Below, piece by piece: positions 61,401 through 64,000 of a stretch of 64,000 nucleotides of DNA. How positions within the stretch are numbered: the stretch's first letter is position 1; every line of letters starts with the position of its first letter. The notes under the pieces are model-generated. The model had not been told where the DNA came from, searched no databases, and saw only the letters and a list, made by a program, of their open reading frames with translations. Made by a program: the position numbers and the translations under genes. Source of the DNA: Lycorma delicatula (Eukaryota; Arthropoda; Insecta; Hemiptera; Fulgoridae); NCBI RefSeq assembly GCF_047948215.1, contig NC_134455.1:223676526-223740525 (forward strand), read 5' to 3'.

Positions 61401-62404
61401 TTTGTGAAATCTTAATACCATGATGTGTGATTACATTTTGGTTTCAGTGAATGAATCAGTAGTTTATTACTGACTTCCCATAAGAGTACCCAAATAAGTT
61501 ATTTTGTTTAACAGCAATTACTGAACAACTTCATGACTAGTAAATCACTGACCAAGGATCACATTGTGCTTTGAATCTTATACTCGAGCTATTAAATAAT
61601 CCATATTGAATAAATTACTATGAATTTTGAATTATCCACTGCTTACAATGGTTTCTTTTCTTTTTCTGTTTAGCCTCCAGAACCACCATCAGGATTACTT
61701 CAGAGGATGAATGAGATTGATATGTATGAATGCAAATGAAGTGTAATCTTGTACAGTCTCAGGTCAACCATTTCTGAGATGTGTGGTTAATTGAAACCCA
61801 ACTACCAAAGAACACCAGTATCCACAATCTAATATTCAAATCTGTATAAAAGTAACTGCCTTTACTAGCATTTGAACCTTAGAACTTTCGACTTCGAAGT
61901 CAGCTGATTTACGAAGACTGGTCACAGTGATTTAGTACTGGTCACAGAACTAAACAGATTTCAAGGTTTAGAAACATACAGAATTCTAGATCAGCTTAGA
62001 TATACTTTTTAACCCATAGAACTGCATAAACTATCTGAAAGAATAGCAATTTCTAATGCTATAAACACTTAAAGCAGCAAAAGATTTAATGTAAAAGAAA
62101 AATTATTTTGATAACCTGACAATTATATGTTCAGCGAATTGAAATAATCAAAAATATTTTCAGTTCATTATTTTAATTCTAAACTATAGTTTCCTTATAA
62201 CAAAATCAAAAGTTTTATCATCAATTTCATGAAATACTAACTTGTTATTTGTATGATCAGATAAGATATTGTCAACACTAGGTGCACTGGAGCTAAGACT
62301 GAGAGGATCACTACCACTCCGGCCTCTATCTCGCATTCCACCACATCTCACTGTGTAACGCACAGAACCTAACCTCTGATAGCCCACCATAGTAATACCA
62401 TCAG
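17770..62404 (-). CDS. conu: RhoGAP protein of the ARHGAP18/28/40 (conundrum) family, ten exons, 5' end outside window
   Basis: Join of 62404..62242, 59684..59546, 53971..53797, 51789..51695, 48198..47949, 44666..44489, 36107..35924, 31364..31189, 21343..21150 and 17891..17770. All introns are GT-AG and every phase matches, giving one frame of about 557 residues ending in TGA. The family stimulates GTP hydrolysis by Rho GTPases at the cell cortex and affects actin and cell shape. Residues ~162-333 form the RhoGAP domain: the arginine-finger motif EEGVLRVA (Arg ~207), the LLRDFPEPLL helix, and NKMSAHNVAMIIAPSLF with the conserved Asn. The C-terminus HEVGGNIG...PNAQWVIR matches the family-specific C-terminal domain. 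Family members are about 630-660 residues, so roughly 80-100 N-terminal residues lie beyond 64000. Introns are 1.8-9.8 kb and loaded with transposons on both strands; no exon is disrupted. The family assignment rests on recalled sequence similarity. Confidence 0.93.
17892..18560 (-). other. conu intron between exons i and j, left part
   Basis: Intronic AT-rich sequence next to the last exon. There is no feature beyond a repeated AATATAATCTATTACA motif at about 18290-18355. Confidence 0.6.
18562..19795 (-). pseudogene. Unnamed multicopy insect protein family, fuller broken copy (copy 2)
   Basis: From the right the minus strand reads PMVWREPKDHVTNCYFCLT and SKHTVKYPS (about 19640-19730). Then follow an acidic stretch SDEESGSTEEDYNDFEFELS, PHLISQGELNDLVRNLNLSK, and FLAPLHIKLGLMKIL. 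The left part reads GIFVSPQIRELVKDD, YHDVVNQLLTSYRVTGSNIS and KIHFLHSHLDFFPDNLRDIS. This order follows the family I recall from many arthropod genomes. Several frameshifts and stops mean it is not expressed as one protein. It lies antisense-free (same strand) inside the intron between conu exons i and j. Function unknown; a DNA-transposon origin is my inference. Confidence 0.65.
20150..20665. repeat. Interspersed repeat with a tRNA-like B-box end
   Basis: Near 20220-20262 the minus strand contains GGTTCAAATCC, a match to the tRNA/SINE B box, followed by CGACTTCATCTCC and an A/T-rich border. The rest (20280-20665), with GGAACCAATGAAAATAAG and ending TTTGTACAAGGAAGTAAAAAG, resembles a dispersed repeat I recall from hemipteran genomes. 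No open frame. Confidence 0.5.
21150..21343 (-). CDS. conu: conu exon i
   Basis: Acceptor TTGAAACAG with one leading base; donor ATAG|GTACAG, leaving one base of a split Gly codon. It encodes 64 residues ending HFLHEVGGNI, equivalent to FLYEIGGNIGERCL in vertebrate relatives. It joins exon h across a 9.8-kb transposon-filled intron. Confidence 0.93.
21344..22680 (-). other. conu intron between exons h and i, left part
   Basis: Intronic AT-rich sequence upstream of exon i; nothing recognisable. Confidence 0.55.
22700..22870. repeat. Cluster of AAGTAAA/TTTACTT motifs beside the Harbinger gene
   Basis: At least eight copies of TTTACTT or its complement, or one-base variants, lie within about 170 bp (for example 22703-22709, 22711-22718, 22727-22739, 22778-22785, 22839-22849, 22860-22867). 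Clustered short subterminal repeats are typical binding sites at ends of Harbinger-type elements. The role is inferred from position. Confidence 0.5.
23042..23748 (-). CDS. PIF/Harbinger (HARBI1-like) transposase, last exon, intact frame
   Basis: An open frame of about 235 residues follows a CTTTAG acceptor at 23749-23750. It shows a helix-turn-helix-like start (ISKGVSEDFGIHRSTVCKTF), then the DDE nuclease: TVDCMH (first Asp, near 23538), WPGSSHDSRIWR (Asp), LLGDSGYRIAPWL (Asp) and KERVVIERIFGQLKKRFPIL (catalytic Glu). The transposase acts with a Myb-like partner that is not seen here. An N-terminal exon was not found up to 24050, so the gene is partial or the element is truncated. It is the only transposase exon in the window without a stop or frameshift. 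A domesticated HARBI1-type gene is possible but less likely given the setting. Confidence 0.85.
23811..24340. other. Intronic sequence, no recognisable feature
   Basis: No N-terminal Harbinger exon, Myb-like partner or terminal repeat could be found here. Confidence 0.5.
24365..24475 (-). repeat. tRNA-derived SINE fragment
   Basis: The minus strand reads GAGGTCCTAGATTCGAATCC then CAGTCGGGCATGGCATTTG, a tRNA T-arm-like block with B box GATTCGAATCC joined to a non-tRNA body ending near GCTTGTACA/AGC. The A box is missing. Confidence 0.5.
24480..25365 (+). pseudogene. LINE B, 5' part (reverse transcriptase fingers)
   Basis: Translations across frames read FVNSKN, then KADGPELIPVY-like sequence, LSQYFNFSVAV and NYRPIALL-like remnants, the linker and fingers of a non-LTR reverse transcriptase. 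The copy stops abruptly near 25365 and its palm region resumes at about 29840. Many stops. Confidence 0.6.
25366..28921 (+). pseudogene. LINE A (Jockey-superfamily-like) inserted in LINE B
   Basis: In order: a gag N-terminal block (HTFTTKDLRAFRAVIWNIQY near 25450), then CCHC zinc knuckles (HSKNNSIRPYCYVKCAGSHR near 25750, CALCYSDHPTN near 25850). Degraded endonuclease sequence follows, then reverse transcriptase: ILGPILYLIHNADLSSPEDV and FADG at 27886-27897, where the usual FADD has lost its second Asp. Downstream RT/thumb remnants (NIEIIQ, QNKMF, VREEIQRISRDYIS) run to about 28430. A 9-base poly(A) at 28913-28921 probably marks the 3' end. Stops and frameshifts occur throughout. Confidence 0.75.
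28938..29818 (+). mobile_element. Mariner M2, internally deleted
   Basis: Translations match the family of M4 (49041): VCTKEKQ, AVIRFLWLEDVKEAEIHRGL, GRTSVTYKEEAGHLSIST-like sequence, DDKIQQAQEMILAIKRVTID, then a jump to the DNARPHTA region and QPKTFFLEGICKLENRCTKC...VGDYVEK. The middle, with the first catalytic Asp, is deleted. The 3' terminus (about 29797-29818) resembles the M4 terminal repeat and is followed by TA; the 5' terminus is uncertain. Confidence 0.75.
29840..30700 (+). pseudogene. LINE B, 3' part (reverse transcriptase palm/thumb)
   Basis: Reads HGFSDDLVVLFSSYSINTRI and YVRF at 30010-30095, then LLYANNLIIYKCVNNQEYCN and TLFQEDLNSLFKWCVKYS (30200-30320). LLYANN corresponds to the RT catalytic LLYADD, with the second Asp replaced. 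It continues the RT interrupted at 25365. Confidence 0.65.
30727..30965. repeat. Fold-back MITE-like repeat
   Basis: Long imperfect inverted repeat centred near 30842. Arms 30784-30834 and 30852-30900 share AATTTTATCATGAAAGTACT, GGATCCTGCATCC and AATCATGA; the outer parts repeat GATAAGA(C)AT. A partial copy lies at 48815-48885. Confidence 0.7.
30966..31188 (-). other. conu intron h-i, end next to exon h
   Basis: Short AT-rich intronic stretch with the GTAAAC donor of exon h; nothing else. Confidence 0.7.
31189..31364 (-). CDS. conu: conu exon h
   Basis: Acceptor TTTATAG, phase 0; donor AG|GTAAAC. It encodes KRLLGRTRHNIREQ and then EGIVRVSAPQFQLTDVPFNL. The IVRVSAP segment matches the VIRVQAP motif that opens the C-terminal domain of ARHGAP18-like proteins. 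Confidence 0.93.
31365..32497 (-). other. conu intron between exons g and h, left part
   Basis: AT-rich intron with a long TA microsatellite (31449-31478). No transposon recognised before the mariner at 32498. Confidence 0.65.
32498..33842 (-). mobile_element. Mariner M3, full-length, inactive
   Basis: TA-flanked ends with related terminal repeats: TGAAGCATGGTTTAAAAGTA at the left, and TGAGGTGTGGTTCAAAAGTA reading in from the right. The minus strand encodes broken transposase: CKVRSSMIRFLNAIGHTA near 33640, MSEGKVRQ-like sequence, and IALLHDNAYPHTATCTTERN (second catalytic Asp kept) near 32900. Numerous stops. A perfect 16-bp inverted repeat lies within it. Confidence 0.85.
33467..33502. repeat. 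Perfect 16-bp inverted repeat, 4-base spacer
   Basis: Arms 33467-33482 and 33487-33502 (GATCGTGAACATTTGG and complement) flank ACAG, inside mariner M3. This disrupts the transposase sequence there. Confidence 0.9.
33843..35923 (-). other. conu intron g-h, right part
   Basis: AT-rich intron. It holds a short direct duplication followed by a perfect 11-bp inverted repeat with spacer TGAG (34771-34796). No coding signal. Confidence 0.6.
35924..36107 (-). CDS. conu: conu exon g
   Basis: Acceptor TGTTAATAG with one leading base; donor CCA|GTAAGA in phase 0. It encodes FVRIDKEDLKAQVGLAATSC, then a helical stretch with a charged, coiled-coil-like tail (QLYEQEKFKHKENNK). It links the GAP domain to the C-terminal domain. 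Confidence 0.93.
36108..37199 (-). other. conu intron between exons f and g, left part
   Basis: Intronic. 36160-36560 is less AT-rich and could be old repeat, but no family was recognised. An 11-bp inverted repeat with a 14-base spacer sits near 36751-36786. Confidence 0.45.
37200..39429 (+). pseudogene. hAT-type transposase pseudogene (KIAA1586/ZBED-like), hAT-1
   Basis: Plus-strand pieces in order: VHSEFITGKMWDDIWKLDFL and RHLISKSHLESVQTLRSKN (37390-37510), INEIKMADFHTLIIVE (37760-37810), FTSIGASVILGKRNGVAAKL (37990-38053), HCVAHHEDLCISDTWKDVKV (38085-38140), then FDAFQFACAKISKIKEQYLI (38320-38380) and a degraded C-terminal dimerisation region to about 39010. The (D)GASxMxGKxNGVA and HC(V)AH motifs identify a ZBED-like hAT transposase. 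At least five stops or frameshifts. Confidence 0.65.
39430..39812 (+). pseudogene. Crypton-like tyrosine recombinase, 5' part
   Basis: Encodes INNLLPQKSKNVYEKLHNQF, MDWKLVNNVNLFSENVSLFY and FEVFKKMKLTSNW (39435-39605), the SAM-like DNA-binding part of Crypton-type recombinases. It is followed by frameshifted SKLTTFKKTNQKT and SKTFSFEEIKK remnants. The catalytic domain resumes at 41664, after an intervening hAT element. Confidence 0.6.
39890..41663 (-). mobile_element. hAT-type element hAT-2 inserted in the Crypton-like gene
   Basis: The minus strand reads KMSKPHTI (about 41255), then DLAADVCNQIIQQVSSSEFL, SLKLRDVANISQFIYFVRYE and ENSLFCKLIPCHATGHCLFD (41110-40890). Toward 40230 it reads KIILLMIGVHVTFKS and KKVDMFPPTSDHIEKNLDEE, the C-terminal half of GTF2IRD2/ZBED5-type hAT transposases. 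The right end reads inward CAATGATTCTCAACCTTTTT, a typical hAT terminal repeat, ending at 41663. The left terminus is not recognisable. Broken by stops. Confidence 0.65.
41664..42250 (+). pseudogene. Crypton-like tyrosine recombinase, 3' catalytic part
   Basis: Encodes DVTDLGSALLITVLNTTYKT and NYYNICKKYLNLCSKERKNS, then (frameshifted) NSYTGHCFLRSSATLSLYW (41925-41983) and AEGYIDKTIKNKIEISNKYW (42032-42091). GHCFLRSSATL is the HxxR box of Crypton-type recombinases, with the catalytic Arg position replaced by Leu (41946-41948). The nucleophile-type Tyr in EGYI is kept (42041-42043). At least two frameshifts. The first catalytic Arg motif lies in the missing or hAT-interrupted part. Confidence 0.65.
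42251..44488 (-). other. conu intron f-g, right part
   Basis: AT-rich intron with no coding signal. It contains a 9-bp inverted repeat around 43828 and the 22-bp perfect hairpin listed separately. Confidence 0.55.
43919..43966. repeat. Perfect 22-bp inverted repeat, 4-base spacer
   Basis: Arms 43919-43940 and 43945-43966 are exact complements around CCTA. The left arm is preceded by a direct copy of its first 13 bases (GATTCATATTTAT). Confidence 0.9.
44489..44666 (-). CDS. conu: conu exon f, end of RhoGAP domain
   Basis: Acceptor TTGTTTAACAG, two leading bases; donor AG|GTAAAA. It encodes RALNLLVLLLPTIHRSTL and then NKMSAHNVAMIIAPSLFPP. The Asn-containing helix that contacts the GTPase is conserved. 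Confidence 0.95.
44667..45250 (+). pseudogene. Mariner transposase fragment in conu intron e-f
   Basis: About 45100-45235 reads VCELADIANNSTDHIQYILL, GTKKLFAQW and LLKVNQEHI. This matches the second helix-turn-helix of mariner transposases and the following KW(V)PxLL block. The rest of the interval (44667-44960) is plain intron. Neither end is visible. Confidence 0.5.
45251..46885 (-). other. conu intron e-f, middle, nothing recognised
   Basis: AT-rich intron without coding or repeat signal that I could identify. Confidence 0.5.
46890..47165 (+). pseudogene. LINE 3'-end fragment (RTE-like)
   Basis: Reads RLVDHVLRNPGLVDLV and then INTEQKRTENN, resembling the WVGHVLRRxxL...KRxxWR C-terminal tail of RTE-type LINE proteins. 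The nucleotide sequence also resembles a repeat I recall from hemipterans. Short, with stops. Confidence 0.45.
47170..47948 (-). other. conu intron e-f, part next to exon e
   Basis: Intronic. Only the GTAAGA donor of exon e (47948) is notable. Confidence 0.55.
47949..48198 (-). CDS. conu: conu exon e, catalytic RhoGAP core
   Basis: Acceptor TTTGTTTCAG, phase 0; donor CATC|GTAAGA. It encodes 83 residues including EEGVLRVAAHKGKVEVLCQ, with the catalytic arginine finger in GVLR (codon 48150..48148), and LLKRLLRDFPEPLLSLELV. All residues expected for activity in this part are present. Confidence 0.96.
48199..49040 (-). other. conu intron d-e, left part, with partial MITE
   Basis: AT-rich. 48815-48885 carries GATAAGACATAT, AAAGTACT, GGATCTCACATCCTCAGTCA and TGATTGAA, homologous to one arm of the fold-back repeat at 30727-30965. 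Confidence 0.6.
49041..50322 (+). mobile_element. Mariner M4, full length, inactive
   Basis: 1282 bp bounded by TA (49039-49040 and 50323-50324). Terminal repeats of 26 bp differ at 4 positions and share GTAAGT and TTATTATCCGCA. A transposase starting at the ATG at 49202 is readable across frameshifts: VCTKEEQHSVIRFLWSEGVS, FLDRQVTNDEVAHRLQISHG, GFHKVCARWVPKQITQLHKQ, ITGNETWIHHYEPESKRQSM, VVLLHDNARPHTAETLQKLN, YSPDLVPSDYHLF and a DYVEK stop. The first catalytic Asp (usual TGDETW) is Asn; the other two are kept. Confidence 0.92.
50495..51628 (-). mobile_element. Mariner M5 (irritans-like), inactive
   Basis: The minus strand reads ITRDETWVFLYDPESKAQVS, the WITK...KLGNLEGYADI region, GDWKIHHDNTSVHHHNLSR and TWTPFDFQLFFKLKIPLKEI in order. 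This matches irritans-type mariner transposases with the three catalytic acidic positions recognisable. Ends with GATCAAA-A/T-AGTAT-like inverted repeats are tentative. Many stops. It is back to back with M4 (about 170 bp apart) in the same intron. Confidence 0.7.
51629..51694. repeat. TG/TA microsatellite next to exon d donor
   Basis: (TG)n then (TA)n at about 51629-51673, followed by a T-run. It lies about 20 bp inside the intron from the exon d donor. Confidence 0.85.
51695..51789 (-). CDS. conu: conu exon d, start of RhoGAP domain
   Basis: Acceptor TTTTTTTACAG; donor AAG|GTGAGT. It encodes SSLFGVSLESLVEKDQ...NVPLVFQK, the usual opening of a RhoGAP domain (FGVPL...VPLIFQK in relatives). 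A TG/TA microsatellite lies only about 20 bp beyond the donor. Confidence 0.93.
51790..53796 (-). other. conu intron between exons c and d
   Basis: Contains a CA/GC-rich low-complexity tract (about 51965-52055). The region 52240-52460 is less AT-rich and may be old repeat, but is unassigned. Around 53200-53290 the motif GTTCAGACTG occurs three times. No coding signal. Confidence 0.5.
53797..53971 (-). CDS. conu: conu exon c
   Basis: Starts in phase 0 after TTTTGTAG and ends with one base before GTATAT. It encodes WLSEEDIVKLRPLLFVELTA, the helical segment that precedes the GAP domain in this family, then a basic KRKPHKRKRKE stretch just before the RhoGAP fold. Confidence 0.92.
53972..54296 (-). 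other. conu intron b-c, left part
   Basis: Plain AT-rich intron next to exon c; nothing recognised. Confidence 0.6.
54297..55405 (+). mobile_element. Mariner M6, 3' truncated
   Basis: Begins GAGGGTAAATCAAATATAAA, a typical mariner terminus. Frames read FLAREGVQATEIFWRLTAQF, VFAWHKEFKEGHERVENQEH, VTKIAEQVGTSYGSCQAI, RKVCAR, LRRLEVCQRLTARFAKEGDA, CDKTWVHHYTSQF (first Asp kept) and DISPCEFHLFGPLKEAL-like sequence near the end. The sequence stops matching at about 55400, where LINE C begins. No 3' terminal repeat. Confidence 0.8.
55406..57480 (+). pseudogene. LINE C (I/Jockey-like), internally deleted
   Basis: ORF1 remnants: TISLILTLPTPTVPLQIRIG, then zinc-knuckle sequence (CTKEQVC, HDDSKFAEIEKCINCKGPQS) near 55600-55720 and KVSFLVARQEYRKS. 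ORF2 remnants: the endonuclease LTLCLQETCLHPQDDAFFHG and GVAVFLKEIVLAMRIL (56415-56580), and LVISMLIIIH-like NFNAHHxxWGS remnants near 56720. It then jumps to the Cys/His C-terminal motif CDCQLTVHHILVDCFCYTAL (56935-56995). The reverse transcriptase is missing. The 3' end is not clear. Confidence 0.7.
57481..59545 (-). other. conu intron b-c, right part
   Basis: AT-rich intron. It contains a perfect 20-bp palindrome (58249-58268). A short coding-like block at about 58795-58860 is discussed under rejected items. Confidence 0.5.
59546..59684 (-). CDS. conu: conu exon b
   Basis: Starts after TTTATAG with one base completing a Lys codon shared with the preceding exon. It ends CAG before GTTTGT in phase 0. 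It encodes 46 residues, AERGCMRETGSQ... to CQDSQ, in the acidic linker before the RhoGAP domain. Confidence 0.85.
59685..59956 (-). other. conu intron a-b, part next to exon b
   Basis: Acceptor region of exon b and AT-rich intron; nothing else. Confidence 0.6.
59957..61063 (+). mobile_element. Helitron-like non-autonomous element interrupted by a SINE
   Basis: Starts TCTATACTATTACATAAAGA after an A, a common insect Helitron 5' end. It ends GGTGAAGCTGCGAC...GGGATGTAG followed by T, which resembles the Helitron end GGCGAAGC...GCTAG with CTAG decayed to GTAG. The interior is non-coding. The left piece (59957-60126) and right piece (about 60412-61063) are separated by the SINE at 60127-60398. 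Confidence 0.55.
60127..60398 (-). repeat. tRNA-derived SINE with 13-bp target-site duplication
   Basis: The perfect duplication TATATATGTAGTA flanks it (60114-60126 and 60399-60411). On the minus strand the head has an A-box-like TGGTCACTTGTC (60386-60376), and a weakened B box sits at 60337-60327. A body with GTGTGGTTAATTGAAACCCA (on the plus strand) and a tail ending in poly(A) (T-run at 60130-60137) follow. Confidence 0.85.
61648..61950 (-). repeat. Second copy of the same SINE
   Basis: About 270 bp closely match 60127-60398, including GTGTGGTTAATTGAAACCCA and the tail CATCCTCTGAAGTAATCC on the minus strand. The B box GGTTCAAATGC is better kept (61878-61868). A T-rich run (61651-61666) is the poly(A) side. 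The head end is blurred near 61930. Confidence 0.8.
61951..62241 (-). other. conu intron a-b, part next to exon a
   Basis: AT-rich; GTTAGT donor of exon a at 62241. Nothing else. Confidence 0.6.
62242..62404 (-). CDS. conu: conu exon a (5'-most visible exon)
   Basis: Begins with two bases of a split codon after an AAG acceptor that has a TACTAAT branch-like motif close upstream. It ends in AA before GTTAGT. It encodes DGITMVGYQRLGS followed by a Ser-rich, probably disordered stretch. The in-frame ATG at 62390 could be an internal start, but the open frame before it and the acceptor favour an internal exon. No further coding exon was found out to 64000. Confidence 0.8.
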
Positions 62405-63799
62405 CTTCAAAACATTAGTAATAACAAAAAACATTAGTAATAATCACCAACATTAAAATTATGAATGAATTACTTACAGTATATGGTAAATATAAATTAA
62501 ATGTAACAAATAACAGATTACCTTAAAGGTGAAAAAAAAAAACTCCAAACCATAATAACATTAGGGCTAAAATCAATAATATATTAAGCTCACATTATTA
62601 TATTGAATTTAACTTAAATTATCAATATCTTATATTCTATAGAAATTGTTATAACCTATACAATAAATCATTACAATAAAATGTTTTAAACCAATATTAA
62701 GAATGAATGTGAAAAAATTGATCTAACTCAAATTTAGGAATTATATTATTAACAATCTCTGATTTTAACAGCCATTGTACTAAAAGTCAGGAAAATGGAA
62801 AAATACATTCATGAATTTTTAACAGAAAAGTACCATTAAGTTAATTGCATCTCTCTATTTAAAACTGATCAACAGTTAAAAATTGATACGACATAGAAAT
62901 GAATACCATTTGTCAAAGAAACCTCTTAAGGATGCACACCAGAAGTTTGACAGAGAAAAGTTTGATGGAATAAAATAGAATGCTACATTGTGAGCAAAAG
63001 AAGTTTCTCAGATTTCTTAAACTAAAAAATTAACAATAATAACAGAAACTCTGACATATAACCCAACAAAAATGTTACTTAATATGAGCATCCCATTTTT
63101 AATAAACATATGCTTTAAGTAAAAACTTCATGCAGATTGTAATGAACATAGCAACAGTTAATTTTTAAATATATACAAGTATTCGGTTTAAGGGGTACAT
63201 ATAATCATCATTCTGAAGGTCCATGGTTTGAGATATGATATAAGCCACACAAATCTTCATGTCCAGATATTATTCATCCCATTACATACAAATATGTGAA
63301 CTGTTTACAAATCGTCTATTAAATCAAAAACAAATAATTCTTAAATGTGTATTTCTTAAATGCAAAATGTACAGATTATGACTGGCTGAATTACTATTAA
63401 ATACTAACATTGTTGAATTGCCAGTTAAGACAGAATAAAGAAGTTGTATCTGACTACAGATTGCCTTAAACTGAGTATTTTTGTCAACAACTGCTTAACT
63501 TTTGGCCATAATCTGGGATTACAGCAGGACTCTACTACATACAAACTGCAACATTTTTTCCATACATCTACATTCTTAAGCAATAAAATAATGCAGTAAT
63601 TACTCATTTAATGTGCACATCTTTTTCAAAAAATCTAATTAATTAATCTAAAATCAGAGAAAAATTTAATAAATTTAAATAAAAATTTAATCTAAATTAA
63701 ATCTAATTAATTAAAAACAGAGCATTAAAGTTATTTAAGGAAGGTTGGAGATTAGGAATGTATACCATGAAGTTACATTTATGAGTTTATAGTCTAAGG
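62405..63799 (-). other. conu intron upstream of exon a
   Basis: No upstream coding exon is visible. AT-rich with several A-runs. Confidence 0.5.
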
Positions 63800-64000
63800 C
63801 AGCACTTCTCAACCTTTCAGTATTTGCAACACAATTTTCAATCATAATTTTCATCACGCCCTCCTCTCATATATCAATAATATATTTTGACTGTTTTGAC
63901 ACTAAAGCTACGCTACAACCTTAATTACAAACCTTACAAATTATCAAGAATAAGTAAATTTACTGATATTTGGCGACACTGATCCACTGCATTAACAAAG
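63800..64000. mobile_element. hAT-like terminus, element continues past window
   Basis: CAGCACTTCTCAACCTTTCA at 63800 matches the hAT terminal consensus CAGxGxTTCTCAACCT and resembles the end of hAT-2 (41663 reading inward). A following CACGCCCTCCTCTC stretch is typical of these short non-autonomous elements. The far end is outside. Confidence 0.5.

Noticed and set aside
62388..62390. ATG as the start codon of the RhoGAP protein
   Set aside because: An acceptor-like AAG with a branch-like TACTAAT lies just upstream, and the visible protein is about 80-100 residues short of the family length. An upstream exon outside the window is more likely.
1..64000. CRISPR arrays, operons, bacterial promoters or terminators
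   Set aside because: The window is clearly eukaryotic, with spliced GT-AG introns and eukaryotic transposons. No direct-repeat array with regular spacers was seen.

Overview
The window is eukaryotic, strongly AT-rich and intron- and transposon-dense. It looks like an insect genome. Mariner-type elements of several lineages, LINE and SINE fragments, Helitron-like elements and long degraded introns dominate. Several repeats resemble ones I recall from hemipterans, but that placement is inference.

One host gene is certain. It is a minus-strand RhoGAP gene of the ARHGAP18/28/40 family (Drosophila conundrum, conu). Ten coding exons run from 62404 down to the stop at 17770. All nine internal junctions have GT/AG borders and matching phases, giving about 557 residues with no stop. 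The 5' end lies beyond the right edge. The exons encode a linker, the RhoGAP domain (arginine finger and the Asn-containing helix kept) and the family's C-terminal domain ending in a PNAQWVI motif.

Almost everything else is repeat or transposon debris, much of it inside the introns of this gene. Left flank (1-17.4 kb, downstream of the gene): two Helitron-like copies in opposite orientation (1.0 and 14.4 kb), a SINE tail, a mariner remnant, two fragments of an unnamed multicopy protein family, an OTU-protease fragment, an inverted-repeat element (9.1-10.07 kb) and a complete dead mariner (11.28-12.64 kb). Intron 17.9-21.1 kb: a second copy of the unnamed family and a tRNA-like repeat. Intron 21.3-31.2 kb: a PIF/Harbinger transposase with a cluster of short repeats beside it, then a LINE split by another LINE and a mariner. 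Intron 31.4-35.9 kb: one mariner. Intron 36.1-44.5 kb: two hAT-type transposase pseudogenes and a Crypton-type tyrosine recombinase split by one of them. Intron 44.7-47.9 kb: mariner and LINE scraps. Intron 48.2-51.7 kb: two mariners. Intron 54.0-59.5 kb: a mariner running into a LINE. Intron 59.7-62.2 kb: a Helitron-like element carrying a SINE with a perfect 13-bp target duplication, and a second SINE.

No mobile element here has an intact reading frame, apart from the last exon of the Harbinger transposase. The gene itself looks functional. The most interesting signals are the nested insertions, a covarying terminal hairpin in the Helitron-like repeat, the unnamed protein family, and a set of perfect short-spacer inverted repeats that suggest template-switch mutations.
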